From a bacterium (lineage in GTDB: Bacteria > Planctomycetota > SZUA-567), in the NCBI GenBank assembly GCA_003245715.1, contig QKCJ01000037.1, forward strand, positions 23,435 through 87,434: DNA of 64,000 bases. The letters run 5' to 3'. Below the pieces are notes generated by a model, which ran no database searches, was not told the origin of the DNA, and saw only the letters and a list, made by a program, of their open reading frames with translations. The position numbers were made by a program, and so were the translations under genes. This document shows, piece after piece, positions 1 to 8,532 of this stretch; position 1 is the stretch's first letter, and each line of letters starts with the position of its first letter.

Positions 1-448
1 CCGAAAATGCGCCGAACATCAGAAGGTAGCCGAGAATATCAGTTACCGCTTTTTTTACCATCTGCGCGACGATAATAACCAGAAGTCCAGCAACAGCCGC
101 ACGCACGCCCTCAAAAGCCGATTTGGCGTAAGCGTTGTCCTTGAATTCCGTGAAAAAGGCGGCGATCAGTGTGATGATAATCAGTGAGGGCAGAACCATG
201 CCTAGTGTCGCCGCAATTGCGCCGGTAAGACCCTTGCGTCTGGTGCCGACGAAGGTCGCGACATTGATGGCGATAATACCCGGCGTTGACTGGCCGATTG
301 CATAAATATTGAGGATCTCCTCCTCGGTGAGCCATTTGTATTTCTCAACGACCTCCCGCTGCAGCATCGGCAGCATCGCATAGCCCCCGCCCACGGTGAA
401 GAGTCCGATGCGGAAAAAAACGCTGACAAGTTTTATCAATTCATCCAT
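1..448 (-). CDS. chrA: Chromate transporter (ChrA/CHR family), 3' end cut by window edge
   Basis: A minus-strand reading frame starts at an ATG at 448 and stays open to the window edge, giving 149 residues with no stop. The N-terminus contains FRIGLFTVGGGYAML and later AIGQSTPGIIAINVATFVG, which are the signature segments of a CHR domain, followed by hydrophobic helices near residues 78-98 and 118-135. CHR proteins are inner-membrane carriers associated with chromate or sulfate-like anion transport; short versions are usually encoded as adjacent half-size pairs, so a partner gene may lie outside the window. It is divergent from manA across a 197-base gap. The family call is firm; the transported substrate is not shown by the sequence, and many CHR proteins have no demonstrated role in chromate resistance. 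Confidence 0.85.
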   Translation of the reverse strand, partial: MDELIKLVSVFFRIGLFTVGGGYAMLPMLQREVVEKYKWLTEEEILNIYAIGQSTPGIIAINVATFVGTRRKGLTGAIAATLGMVLPSLIIITLIAAFFTEFKDNAYAKSAFEGVRAAVAGLLVIIVAQMVKKAVTDILGYLLMFGAFS

Positions 449-557
449 ATCTGGGTATCCGTTCAAGGTTATTTATATTGTAGTAAATTAACTGGACTGA
501 TAAATAGCAATTGGCTTTTTCTTGTAAAAATATAATCGAGGATGTTTTCAGAATGCT

Positions 558-575
558 GTTGCAAACGTTTGGATT
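558..575. promoter_or_regulatory. LacI-type operator inside the putative manA promoter
   Basis: Read on the minus strand, this site matches the two operators in the mannosidase/GH13 gap at 15 of 18 positions, and it contains the perfect palindrome CAAACGTTTG with the central CG typical of LacI-family sites. It lies between the putative -35 and -10 of manA, where a bound repressor would block transcription. The regulator is inferred to be the LacI-type protein at 13007-13981. Confidence 0.65.
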
Positions 576-586
576 GGTTGTAAAAT
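559..586 (+). promoter_or_regulatory. Putative sigma-70 promoter of manA
   Basis: TTGCAA (559-564) and TAAAAT (581-586) are separated by 16 bases, with the manA start codon about 60 bases downstream. The spacer contains the LacI-type operator. The match is moderate at -35 and good at -10. Confidence 0.45.
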
Positions 587-645
587 AGTGTTCTGAATAT
601 TAAGTCTAGTGGTATGATTATTTTGTCAGTAAAAGGTAAACAATT

Positions 646-1617
646 ATGAATGAGCCGTTGGTATTCAAACCTATTGTTAAGAATAATGTCTGGGGTGGGG
701 ATTTTCTGCGTTGCCGGAGTGTTGATGCGCCTGAGGGACCGGTTGGTGAGAGTTGGGAGATTGCTGACCATGACGCGGATACGACTCTGGTCGCAACTGG
801 TGCGTATGCCGGTAAGAGCCTGCATGAGATTTTTAAAGAAGCCTGCGGGGAGGCGGTTGACCCGTCAAGTCCAGCGGTATTTCCATTGCTACTGAAGATT
901 ATTGACCCAAAGGATGACCTTTCGGTGCAGGTTCATCCTGATGATGAGTATGCCGGGAAGCTGAAGGCGGGCGAGCTTGGCAAGACTGAAGCGTGGTATG
1001 TGCTTGAGGCTGAGGCGGGAGCAAAGATTTACCGCGGTCTTAAAGACGGGGTTACACGCGAGCAGTTTGAGGACGCGATTAATAACGGCACTTGCGCGGA
1101 TTGTCTGAAATCTGTTCCGGTCAAGGCCGGTGACGTAGCCTTCCTGCCAAGCGGTACAATCCACGCGCTTTGTGGCGGGGTGCGTATTGCCGAGATTCAG
1201 CAGAACTCTGACACGACCTACCGGGTCTTTGACTGGAACCGTGTCGGTCTTGACGGCAAGCCGCGTGAACTGCATATTCAGGATTCTCTTAACGTCAGTG
1301 ATTTTTCAGGTTCAAATGAGCCAGATCTTTGCAGTGCGAAAGTGCTTGATACTGCAGATTGCAGGCATGAGCAGTTTATCAGCTGCGAGAAATTCGCTTT
1401 TGAGCGGATCAGTGAAATCTCGGGTTCGGTTGTTCTTGATACTGAGGGCAAACGCTTTAATATCCTGACGGTTGTTGCCGGTAAAATTTCGGTAAAAACA
1501 GAGGGCGGCAGTGTTGAGCTTAACGCGTATGACTCATGTCTGATTCCGGCGGGTGCTGGCAAGTATACCGTTGCGGGCGGACAGGATGCGGCGACGTTGC
1601 TTTTTTACCGTCCTTAA
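646..1617 (+). CDS. manA: Mannose-6-phosphate isomerase, class I type
   Basis: This 323-residue protein should interconvert mannose 6-phosphate and fructose 6-phosphate in the cytoplasm. It is a short class I phosphomannose isomerase: the zinc-binding QVHPDD segment lies at about residues 95-100, GKTEAWYVL at 112-120, a metal-ligand histidine in SGTIHALCGG near 173, and the active-site strand YRVFDWNR near 192-199. The ATG follows an AAAGG-like ribosome site. The gene stands alone, convergent with the FmdB-like gene, with a shared terminator hairpin between them. A LacI-type operator sits in its putative promoter and matches the two copies at the alpha-mannosidase, so its job is probably to feed mannose released from glycans into glycolysis, though GDP-mannose supply is also possible. 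Confidence 0.93.
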   Translation: MNEPLVFKPIVKNNVWGGDFLRCRSVDAPEGPVGESWEIADHDADTTLVATGAYAGKSLHEIFKEACGEAVDPSSPAVFPLLLKIIDPKDDLSVQVHPDDEYAGKLKAGELGKTEAWYVLEAEAGAKIYRGLKDGVTREQFEDAINNGTCADCLKSVPVKAGDVAFLPSGTIHALCGGVRIAEIQQNSDTTYRVFDWNRVGLDGKPRELHIQDSLNVSDFSGSNEPDLCSAKVLDTADCRHEQFISCEKFAFERISEISGSVVLDTEGKRFNILTVVAGKISVKTEGGSVELNAYDSCLIPAGAGKYTVAGGQDAATLLFYRP

Positions 1618-1649
1618 ATCTGTATGAAAATTATCGATTATTTCTGATA

Positions 1650-1687
1650 AAAAAGTGCGGGGCATTTTCGGCTTTCCCGCACTTTTT
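1650..1687. terminator. Bidirectional terminator between manA and the FmdB-like gene
   Basis: A perfect 12-base inverted repeat, AAAAAGTGCGGG (1650-1661) and CCCGCACTTTTT (1676-1687), encloses a 14-base loop. The A-run on one side and T-run on the other allow it to stop transcription from both convergent genes. Confidence 0.85.
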
Positions 1688-1722
1688 AAATTCTCTTTCA
1701 TTTTAATTGCAGGTAGCGCCGA

Positions 1723-2037
1723 TCAGTCGAGGCCGCGCTTTAGCAGATTGGGAGCGGTGTGTGGCTTGCTGGCGTCAAAGATTCTGCTCTCACCATCAAG
1801 CGCGGTCACATTTTCATATACTCCTTTATCCCGGCGCTCAAGTTTGACAAATCCTTTATCGCGCAGTTCAGTATTGCTGTCAGGTGTAGACATATTAAAG
1901 GGTTTCATTAGTCTGAAGACCGGCTGGTTGCAGGCCGGGCAGACTTCAATCGGGTCATCCACCATGCGTTGTTCAATGGTGAAAGTCTTGCCGACCTCGC
2001 AGCCTTCCCCTTCGTGTTCATATTCGTAATAAGGCAT
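1723..2037 (-). CDS. FmdB-family zinc-ribbon-like regulatory protein, one ribbon cysteine missing
   Basis: The 104-residue product begins MPYYEYEHEGEGCEVGKTF and continues with CPAC, which is the FmdB/CxxC_CxxC putative regulatory ribbon. I chose the ATG at 2037 because it has a GGAG site and matches the family start; the upstream frame to 2094 lacks these. The usual fold uses two CxxC pairs, but here only Cys13 remains of the first pair while the second (about 35 and 38) is intact, so four-cysteine zinc binding is doubtful. The C-terminal half is a charged extension ending near a PNLLKRGLD tail. The molecular function of the family is poorly known; formamidase or amidase regulation is historical. 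The gene is convergent with manA. Confidence 0.75.
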   Translation of the reverse strand: MPYYEYEHEGEGCEVGKTFTIEQRMVDDPIEVCPACNQPVFRLMKPFNMSTPDSNTELRDKGFVKLERRDKGVYENVTALDGESRIFDASKPHTAPNLLKRGLD

Positions 2038-2245
2038 CTGATTCTCCGTAGTGGTAAATTTTCCTGCTGCCGTCAGATTGACATGGCAGTGCAAATTTCA
2101 GCTAAAGTATAAAACTGTCTGGACTTTAGCTCGCAGCCTAATACAATAATTATACTCCGGCAGCCACCTTCAGGCAAGGCTCTCTTTGGGTGCTGCACCG
2201 GTATTTGGGTCTGATTATAATTTAAAACAAGATAAAGGAAGAAAA

Positions 2246-4060
2246 GTGCAGGCAGATTCAGAGAAGAGCGGTATCGTCCGTGCGACGGTAAAGGTCAGTC
2301 TGATAACAATGGTAAGCCGGGTTATGGGGCTGTTGCGCGATATTGCTCTGGTTTATTTCTTTGCGCCGGTTGCCTGGGCTTTGGACTCATTTTATTTTGC
2401 TTTCACTATTCCCAACTTGTTTCGCCGTCTGCTTGGTGAGGGAGCGCTTTCGTCTGCCTTTATCCCTGAATTTGCCAGAGCGCGTGAGGAAAATGAAGAT
2501 ACTGTACGCTTTGCCTCTTCAGTGGTTACGCTTCTTTTTCTGTTTACTATCGGGGTGACGATAGCCGGCTCGCTGGTCTGTTTCGGGGTGCTGGAAGCCT
2601 TTGACTTTACAGAGAAAACCCGGCTTACGCTGACCTTGCTCGGCATAATGCTGCCCTTTGCGGCGCTGGTCTGTACGGGCGCGATTATGGGCGCAGTCAG
2701 CCAGAGCCTGCGGCATTTTTCGATTCCGGCCGCGCTCTCGATCCTGCTTAACCTTTGTATACTTGGGGCGCTTGGGATTATTGCCTGGCAGCACTGGCCG
2801 GTTGAGGCGGATATGACTGTCCTTGAAAAACTGCGCGCAGTGCCGTTGCAGATTCCCGCGGCTACGCTGGCGGAGCTGACGAGCTATGCCGCAATTGGTG
2901 TGCTGATTTCCGGGGCGCTGCAGATAATAGTCCTCTGGCCGGCGTTAAGCCTGTATGGCCTGACCATTCTACCGGTCTTTGACTTTACCAACCCGAGAAT
3001 AAAGACTGTTCTCAAGCATATGGGGCCGACGGCTATCGGTCTTGGCATTGTCCAGATCAATGTCCTGATTGACAACGTTATTTCCTACTGGCTCTCGGTT
3101 CACCAGGTAGGTGGTACGGCTCCTTTTGAAGGCGCGACAACATATCTCTTCCTTGGTAACCGCCTGATGCAGCTGCCGCTTGGAATATTCGCAATTGCGG
3201 TAGCGACAACGGCCTTCCCCGCGCTTTCAACTCTTGCCGCCAAAAAAGATTTCCCCAAACTCGGCGAGACTTTTTTCTCCTCAATGAAGATGCAGCTCTT
3301 TATTCTGATGCCGGCTGCGGGTGGACTGATTATGCTCAGCAAGCCGATTGTTCAGCTTTTATATCAGGGGCAGGATATGGAGTTTGGCGCTGCGGCTGTT
3401 TACAGGACTTGCGCGGTTCTGGCGCTGCTTGCAGCGGGGTTGCCGTTTTACGGAATGCTGCAGGTTATTACTCGCGCCTTTTATGCTGTCGGGGATTATG
3501 TCACCCCGGTCAAGGTGGCGGCGGTAATGGCGGGGCTTAATTTTGTTCTGAACCTGCTTTGCATTCATCTGCCTGATTTATACCGCCACTGGAGCGGCAC
3601 TGCGATATCCGGTCTGCCGGGGCAGATGGCGTGGGGGCAGGGGACAATAATCAATGACCCGCAGGGGCTTGCCCTTGGGGAGGCGGGGCTGGCGTTATCG
3701 ACGGCGCTTTGCGCGATTATCAGCGTGGTTGTTCTTCTTGGCAAGCTTGAGAATAAACTTACCGGCAAGAGTTTTGCCGCGAAAGAATGGAAAGAAAAGC
3801 TGGATAATTTTGCTAAATTCTTCTGTGGGGCGCTGGCCAGTGGGGTTCTTCTTGGGGTTATGGTGCATTATGTCTGCGGCAGTATGCCGTATGGACCGGA
3901 ACTTGAGTTCAGGCTTGAGCGGGTGGTTGTTACTATCGCGGTTTCACTCTTCTTTTATCCGGTGATCTGCTCGATCTGTCTTGGTAAGGAATATGAACAT
4001 TTCTACAATATGTTCAGGTGGAGAAAGAAAAATGCCAAAACTGAAAATAGTAAAAATTAA
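2246..4060 (+). CDS. murJ: Lipid II flippase MurJ (MviN)
   Basis: A 604-residue polytopic inner-membrane protein of the MVF/MurJ branch of the MOP exporters, which moves lipid-linked peptidoglycan precursor across the membrane. The N-terminal segment with VSRVMGLLRDIALVYFF, IPNLFRRLLGEGALSSAFIP and the following helices is diagnostic, and about 14 hydrophobic segments run through the protein. I place the start at the GTG at 2246, preceded by AAAGGAAG at good spacing; the frame is open further upstream, to a TTG at 2186, but without a ribosome site. The C-terminal tail is short and rich in Lys and Asn. It overlaps the downstream GNAT gene by 29 bases, so the two are probably co-translated. The presence of MurJ implies a peptidoglycan cell wall. 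Confidence 0.93.
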   Translation: MQADSEKSGIVRATVKVSLITMVSRVMGLLRDIALVYFFAPVAWALDSFYFAFTIPNLFRRLLGEGALSSAFIPEFARAREENEDTVRFASSVVTLLFLFTIGVTIAGSLVCFGVLEAFDFTEKTRLTLTLLGIMLPFAALVCTGAIMGAVSQSLRHFSIPAALSILLNLCILGALGIIAWQHWPVEADMTVLEKLRAVPLQIPAATLAELTSYAAIGVLISGALQIIVLWPALSLYGLTILPVFDFTNPRIKTVLKHMGPTAIGLGIVQINVLIDNVISYWLSVHQVGGTAPFEGATTYLFLGNRLMQLPLGIFAIAVATTAFPALSTLAAKKDFPKLGETFFSSMKMQLFILMPAAGGLIMLSKPIVQLLYQGQDMEFGAAAVYRTCAVLALLAAGLPFYGMLQVITRAFYAVGDYVTPVKVAAVMAGLNFVLNLLCIHLPDLYRHWSGTAISGLPGQMAWGQGTIINDPQGLALGEAGLALSTALCAIISVVVLLGKLENKLTGKSFAAKEWKEKLDNFAKFFCGALASGVLLGVMVHYVCGSMPYGPELEFRLERVVVTIAVSLFFYPVICSICLGKEYEHFYNMFRWRKKNAKTENSKN

Positions 4061-4589
4061 GTCTTCCGAACTGACTGAAGAACAATGGCTGGGCTTTGGT
4101 TCGCTGGTAAATGAAGCTTTTCCCAAAGAGGGTGTCAGCGATCAGCAACGGGTTGATTCTGCCAGACAGAAGGTTAAGGGAGATGAGGTTTTTGTCCTTG
4201 TCTTTTCTGAAGATAATTCAAAAGAAGATGTCGTTGCCTCGGCGGTCTGCTTTAAAAGGCGTATTATTACTTCTTGCGGGGAGTTGGATATTCTTGCCCT
4301 TGCTTCGGTTGCCGTGCGTAAGTCAATGCGAGGTCAGGGGTTGGGCGTTAAAGTCGTGCGTGAATGCTTTGGCCGGGTTGATAGCGGAGAATTTCCTGTT
4401 GCGCTTTTTCAGACAAATGTTGCGGGATTTTATACCAAGCTCGGAGCCCGTTGTATTCAGAACCGGGTCATTAATTCTCTGGGGGAAGATAAAGACGCTA
4501 ACCCGTTCTGGGGCGAGAACCTGATGATTTATCCTGCCGGGTACAAGTGGCCGGACGGGGTTATTGACCTGCTTGGCGAAGGGTACTGA
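4032..4589 (+). CDS. GNAT-family N-acetyltransferase
   Basis: A 185-residue protein with the acetyl-CoA pyrophosphate loop in VRKSMRGQGLGVKVV (R-x-x-G-x-G/A type, near residue 100) and a downstream FYTKLGAR segment typical of the GNAT fold C-terminus. The ATG at 4032 has GGAG 8 bases upstream and lies inside the end of murJ, giving a 29-base overlap and likely translational coupling. The substrate cannot be read from the sequence; small-molecule amines and protein N-termini are both possible. The pairing with murJ may only reflect transcriptional packing. I see no sign of damage. Confidence 0.8.
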   Translation: MPKLKIVKIKSSELTEEQWLGFGSLVNEAFPKEGVSDQQRVDSARQKVKGDEVFVLVFSEDNSKEDVVASAVCFKRRIITSCGELDILALASVAVRKSMRGQGLGVKVVRECFGRVDSGEFPVALFQTNVAGFYTKLGARCIQNRVINSLGEDKDANPFWGENLMIYPAGYKWPDGVIDLLGEGY

Positions 4590-4742
4590 GGCGTATTTTC
4601 GGTTGGAGTTGGCTTGTAATACTAAAAATTGCGGTAAAAACTTGTATTTTTCATGGTAATTGGCGGATTGGTCTCTATAATCTGCAGAATTGGTTATATT
4701 TCAGATAATTGTCATTATAAAGTAATTTAAAAAGGAATTGGT

Positions 4743-5489
4743 ATGCCTGAGGATGCAGTAAACCAGGATGTTCATCACCCGATTGTCAAGCAGCTTGCCG
4801 GGTACAAGAAGGAAATCATTATCGCCACCGTTGCCGTATTTGTTCTGCTTGTGCTTTACGCGGTTATCAGCAGTTCACAGAAAGCCGCAGAGCAGAAGGC
4901 CTGGGAAGATATTTTTGTCGCGACCTATACTGCCCAGGTTCAGAAGAAGCCTCTGGCGCAGGAGCTTGAAAAGGCCATCAAAGAGAATGAAGGCGCATCA
5001 GCCATTTTTTACGCCCAGATGCTGCAGGGCAGTGCGCTGGGTGCTGACCTCTCAAAGAAAGAAGACCTTGAGAAGGCCGCGGCTGCTTATGAGTCATTTG
5101 TGAAGAAATTCCCCGAGAGCAAGTTCATTGGGCAGGTTCGCGTTGATTATGGAACAGTACTGGCCAATCTCGGAAAGTATGATGATGCACGCACCCAGTA
5201 CCGCTTTGTTATTGATAACGGCCCGGCTTACATGGAAGGTGAAGCGCTGCTTTATTCTGCTCTGACCCTTGAAAAAGAAGGCAAGACCAAGGAAGCTATC
5301 GCCGCTTATTCCAAGGTTGTTGAGGCTAATTCACAGACAATCCTTGGTACAATAACTGAGTACGCCACTTTTGCCAGAGCAAGACTGCTCAAGTCTGATG
5401 CTGCTGTTGCGGTTGAGTCTGCGGCAACTGCCAAGCCGGCAACTCCTGCAGAACCGACTGCTCCGGCAAAGGTTGAAGAAAAGAAATAA
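4743..5489 (+). CDS. Membrane-anchored TPR protein (YfgM/TPR_21-like)
   Basis: A 248-residue protein with a short charged cytoplasmic start, one transmembrane helix at about residues 24-44 (IIIATVAVFVLLVLYAVISS), and TPR-like helical repeats from about 100 to 205. It ends in an Ala/Pro/Lys-rich tail. This architecture resembles the YfgM group, which associates with the Sec translocon and periplasmic chaperones in Enterobacteria. That comparison is by layout rather than strong motif identity, so the exact role is uncertain. The start codon follows AAAGGA. It lies alone between the GNAT gene and hisB on the same strand, with a TATAAT-like hexamer (4676-4681) upstream. Confidence 0.6.
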   Translation: MPEDAVNQDVHHPIVKQLAGYKKEIIIATVAVFVLLVLYAVISSSQKAAEQKAWEDIFVATYTAQVQKKPLAQELEKAIKENEGASAIFYAQMLQGSALGADLSKKEDLEKAAAAYESFVKKFPESKFIGQVRVDYGTVLANLGKYDDARTQYRFVIDNGPAYMEGEALLYSALTLEKEGKTKEAIAAYSKVVEANSQTILGTITEYATFARARLLKSDAAVAVESAATAKPATPAEPTAPAKVEEKK

Positions 5490-5618
5490 AAGTCTCTGGC
5501 AAAAACCTGCTCAAGTAGGGCGGGAGTGGTAATAATCATCAAAGCTCTCAAGCGAGGCTGCCGATAAATAAGTTATAATTTTATCTGCGGTTATATTAAG
5601 AGAGCAAAAGGAATAAAG

Positions 5619-6203
5619 ATGCGTAAAGCAAAGATCGAGAGAAAAACAGCCGAGACCGAGATTAAACTCTCGCTCAATCTTGACGGGAGCGGGCAGTCTG
5701 AGATTGTCACCGGGGTAGGCTTTTTCGACCATATGCTGACGCTGCTCTGCCGGCATGCGCTCTTTGACATTACTCTGCGTGCCAAGGGTGATATTGATGT
5801 TGATGCGCATCACACGGTGGAAGATGTGGGGATTTGCCTTGGCAAGTGCCTGCTTGAAGCTGCCGGGGACAAGAAGGGTATCTGCCGTTACGGTTCGATG
5901 CTGTTGCCGATGGATGAAGCTTTGGTGCAGGTGGCGCTTGATTTCTCAGGCCGGCCGGTACTGGTTTATAACGCTTCCATTCCTGCTGCGAAGGTCGGCG
6001 AATTTGATACCTGTCTGGGCGCGGAGTTTATGCGCGCGTTTTGTCTTAATGCCGGAATAAACATGCACGTTGACCTTATCCGTGGCGATGATCCGCACCA
6101 CTGTCTTGAAGCGGTATTTAAAGGAACAGGTCGCGCACTCCGGGCGGCGCTCAGTAACGACAGCCGCGAGAAGGGTATCCCCTCAAGTAAAGGCGTCCTG
6201 TAA
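5619..6203 (+). CDS. hisB: Imidazoleglycerol-phosphate dehydratase
   Basis: A 194-residue monofunctional HisB catalysing the dehydration of imidazole glycerol phosphate to imidazole acetol phosphate in histidine synthesis. Family metal-binding motifs are all present: GFFDHML at about 34-40, DAHHTVEDVG near 63-72, and DDPHHCLEAVFK near 163-174. The length matches the stand-alone enzyme without the HisB phosphatase domain found in enterobacteria. The ATG follows AAAAGGA. No other his gene is nearby, so the pathway genes are scattered in this genome. It ends at a strong hairpin shared with the convergent sugar isomerase cluster. Confidence 0.96.
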   Translation: MRKAKIERKTAETEIKLSLNLDGSGQSEIVTGVGFFDHMLTLLCRHALFDITLRAKGDIDVDAHHTVEDVGICLGKCLLEAAGDKKGICRYGSMLLPMDEALVQVALDFSGRPVLVYNASIPAAKVGEFDTCLGAEFMRAFCLNAGINMHVDLIRGDDPHHCLEAVFKGTGRALRAALSNDSREKGIPSSKGVL

Positions 6204-6270
6204 TAAACTGCGGAGTCATTAATCTATGACGCGCCGGATTTTTGCGGGTGCTGAAAAGAAAATCAATATA

Positions 6271-6302
6271 AAAGGCGAAGCCGGAAATGGCCTCGCCTTT
6301 TA
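6271..6302. terminator. Bidirectional terminator between hisB and the sugar isomerase cluster
   Basis: AAAGGCGAAGCC (6271-6282) pairs with GGCCTCGCCTTT (6289-6300) with one mismatch and a 6-base loop. It has A and T runs on the two sides and lies between convergent genes. Confidence 0.8.
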
Positions 6303-6329
6303 TTAATGTATTGTGTAATTTTCGGGTGT

Positions 6330-7268
6330 TTACCGGATCTTGTCGCCGTGGCCGATTTCCTTGAGCAGCTCCATGAAACGCTTGCCGTAATCGACATAAG
6401 TGCGGTAACGCACATCGTCCTCGCTCTCGGTTCCTTCTTCATGGAAGACTGCGCCCATGTGCGGCTCCATTGAGATTCCGCCGTCATAACCGTTATCAAG
6501 CATGTCCTTGACGATCTTTTTAACGTCACCATTACCCTCGCCCGCCCAGACAAAATCATGACCAGAAGGGAAGACACTGCCAACCTCATGTGATGTCTCA
6601 CCTCTGGCGTCCTTGATATGGATGTAGGCGACATGGTCTTTGACGTTTGAGTAGAATTCCCATGCACTCTGCAGAGGAAGCGGCTTGGTGTAGACTCCCT
6701 TGCCCATATCTGCCGAGAAGGGAGGGTTGCCTGTATCAAAGACAAGCTTCAGCCCCTTGACTGTTTCTACAAGTTTGAGCGCATTCTGCCAGCACATTCC
6801 GCCATAGGTCATGCAGTTTTCATGTACCGGCAGGATGCCCGCATCAAGAAACATCGGCACGATTTCATTGAGGCGTTTGGCGCGTTCTTCAAACATCTGC
6901 TCATTGTCTGGCAGTGCGATCCAGGTCTGTGGATCACGCCGGACTGCGTAGCTCATGATGCGAACCATCTTGCAGCCAAGTTTCTGCATGCGCGGGATGG
7001 AAATTTTAACTTCATTCAGTGTTTCTTCAAATGGCGCCGCGATGTCCTTGCCCCAGTTGGTGATTCCTGAGCCAAAACAGTTGATGCTTACGCCGCTGCC
7101 CTCAAGTGCGGCGCAGACTTTCTCAAAATCGCCGTCACTGATTTTAGCCAGGTCTCCGCCAAAGCCGGTGTTGCGCAGTTCAATATTCTTCCAGCCAAGT
7201 TCCTTGGTGGCCTTGATCTGGATATTTATATCCGGGTTAGCTTCATCAGCAAATCCTGTGAGGTACAT
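6330..7268 (-). CDS. Sugar phosphate isomerase/epimerase-like TIM-barrel protein
   Basis: A 312-residue member of the xylose-isomerase-like AP endonuclease 2 superfamily. The metal-ligand pattern is visible: PVHENCM (Glu, about 150), LVFDTGN (Asp, about 177), YIHIKDARG (His, about 215) and ISMEPH (Glu, about 266). Such enzymes isomerise or epimerise sugars, inositol intermediates or keto-acids, and the specific substrate is not evident. GGAG precedes the ATG. It is the last gene of a three-gene minus-strand cluster with an oxidoreductase and a second isomerase-like protein, which suggests catabolism of a sugar or polyol in which oxidation and isomerisation are combined. Confidence 0.83.
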   Translation of the reverse strand: MYLTGFADEANPDINIQIKATKELGWKNIELRNTGFGGDLAKISDGDFEKVCAALEGSGVSINCFGSGITNWGKDIAAPFEETLNEVKISIPRMQKLGCKMVRIMSYAVRRDPQTWIALPDNEQMFEERAKRLNEIVPMFLDAGILPVHENCMTYGGMCWQNALKLVETVKGLKLVFDTGNPPFSADMGKGVYTKPLPLQSAWEFYSNVKDHVAYIHIKDARGETSHEVGSVFPSGHDFVWAGEGNGDVKKIVKDMLDNGYDGGISMEPHMGAVFHEEGTESEDDVRYRTYVDYGKRFMELLKEIGHGDKIR

Positions 7269-7338
7269 TTTTTCTCCTTTTTATTATTTCCGCAGTGTCT
7301 TCTGAAAATATTTTCATTCAACCCGCCGGGTAATTTAC

Positions 7339-8502
7339 TCAGACGGTTGAAGAGTTTGAGAGATCCGCAACCACCGAAGCGTTCTTGTCTTTGGTGTTGG
7401 TAGAGTTTTTGATCTTCTCCTGCAGGATCTCATAGAACTTGTTCTCGTCAATTGGGGTCTCTGCCCAGTCGTCAGTCCAGCCTGAGAGAAGCATTAGGTT
7501 GCCAAGGGTCAGGCCGTTGATGCCTTCTTCACCAAGAGCAATAAGTTTCTCGTCTTTGATGATGGCGTTGGCAAAGTTCTGGTGGACTTCCTGATGGCCA
7601 AAGCCGCCTTCTGACTTGAGGGGGATATCGATATTCCAGACGTCTGGCTTGTCAAATCCGCCCTTGCAGGTCTTGAGGTGTTCGTCAGTTGGTTCTTCGT
7701 TGCGGGTGAAGGTGATCTTGCCGCCTTCAAGAACCAGCTTGCCGCGGGTACCGCAGATCTCAAGGCGGTTGGTTCCGGGGGCTTCGCCGGTAGTGGTGAT
7801 GAAGACGCCGGTAGCGCCGTTTTCGTATTCCATGTAGGTTGTTACATCATCTTCAACCTCGATGTCGTGGAACTTGCCAAAGCCGCAGAAAGCGCGGACG
7901 CGTTTTGGCATACCGAAGAACCACTGCCAGAGGTCAAGCTGGTGCGGACACTGGTTGATGAGTACGCCGCCGCCTTCGCCTTCCCAGGTTGCGCGCCAGC
8001 CGCCTGAGTTGTAGTAATTCTGGGTTCGGTACCAGTCGGTGATGATCCAGCTCATGCGGCGCAGGGTTCCAAGTTCACCCTTGTCGATAAGATCCTTGAC
8101 CTTCTGGTGGGCAGGGTGCGGACGCTGGTTGAACATCATTGCAAAGAGCTTCTCATGGCCTTTGGCCGCTTCATACATCTCGCGCACCTGGCGGGTGTAA
8201 ACACCGGCCGGTTTTTCGCAGAGTGCGTGCAGTCCGGTATCAAGGGCTTTGAGGGTCATTTCCGGGTGGTCGTAGTGCGGGGTGGCGATATAAACGGCGT
8301 CAATCTCGCCGGATTTGAGCATTTCGTCGTAGCTGTCAAACATCTTTGCTTCAGGATGATCTTCCTTGGCCTTTTTCAGGCGCTCGGGGTTTGTGTCGCA
8401 GATTGCGGTAATGACAATCTCTTTAATCTTGTCACGAACCAGGCATGAGTCTGATGTACCCATATTACCGTAACCGACAACACCGTAACGAACTTTTTCC
8501 AT
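7339..8502 (-). CDS. Gfo/Idh/MocA-family NAD(P)-dependent oxidoreductase
   Basis: A 387-residue protein with an N-terminal Rossmann domain: the dinucleotide loop GVVGYGNMG is at residues 7-15, and the family CEKPAG motif near residue 95 carries the catalytic-region lysine. The C-terminal substrate domain contains GGGVLINQCPHQLDLWQWFFG, where the histidine and aspartate are typical active-site residues. These enzymes oxidise or reduce sugars, inositols or their derivatives. AAGGAT precedes the ATG. It sits between two sugar isomerase-like genes, 30 and 70 bases away, which supports a shared carbohydrate pathway. The C-terminal tail is Asn/Ser/Thr-rich and looks like a nonconserved extension. 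Confidence 0.88.
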   Translation of the reverse strand: MEKVRYGVVGYGNMGTSDSCLVRDKIKEIVITAICDTNPERLKKAKEDHPEAKMFDSYDEMLKSGEIDAVYIATPHYDHPEMTLKALDTGLHALCEKPAGVYTRQVREMYEAAKGHEKLFAMMFNQRPHPAHQKVKDLIDKGELGTLRRMSWIITDWYRTQNYYNSGGWRATWEGEGGGVLINQCPHQLDLWQWFFGMPKRVRAFCGFGKFHDIEVEDDVTTYMEYENGATGVFITTTGEAPGTNRLEICGTRGKLVLEGGKITFTRNEEPTDEHLKTCKGGFDKPDVWNIDIPLKSEGGFGHQEVHQNFANAIIKDEKLIALGEEGINGLTLGNLMLLSGWTDDWAETPIDENKFYEILQEKIKNSTNTKDKNASVVADLSNSSTV

Positions 8503-8532
8503 GATAAATCCTTATTGATTATGAAGTAAAAA

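Noticed and set aside
111..429. Short frames on both strands across the truncated chromate transporter
   Set aside because: They overlap the minus-strand ChrA frame, which has family motifs and stays open to the window edge.
889..1562. Minus-strand frames opposite manA
   Set aside because: They are shadows of a well-supported gene, have no ribosome sites and no recognisable motifs.
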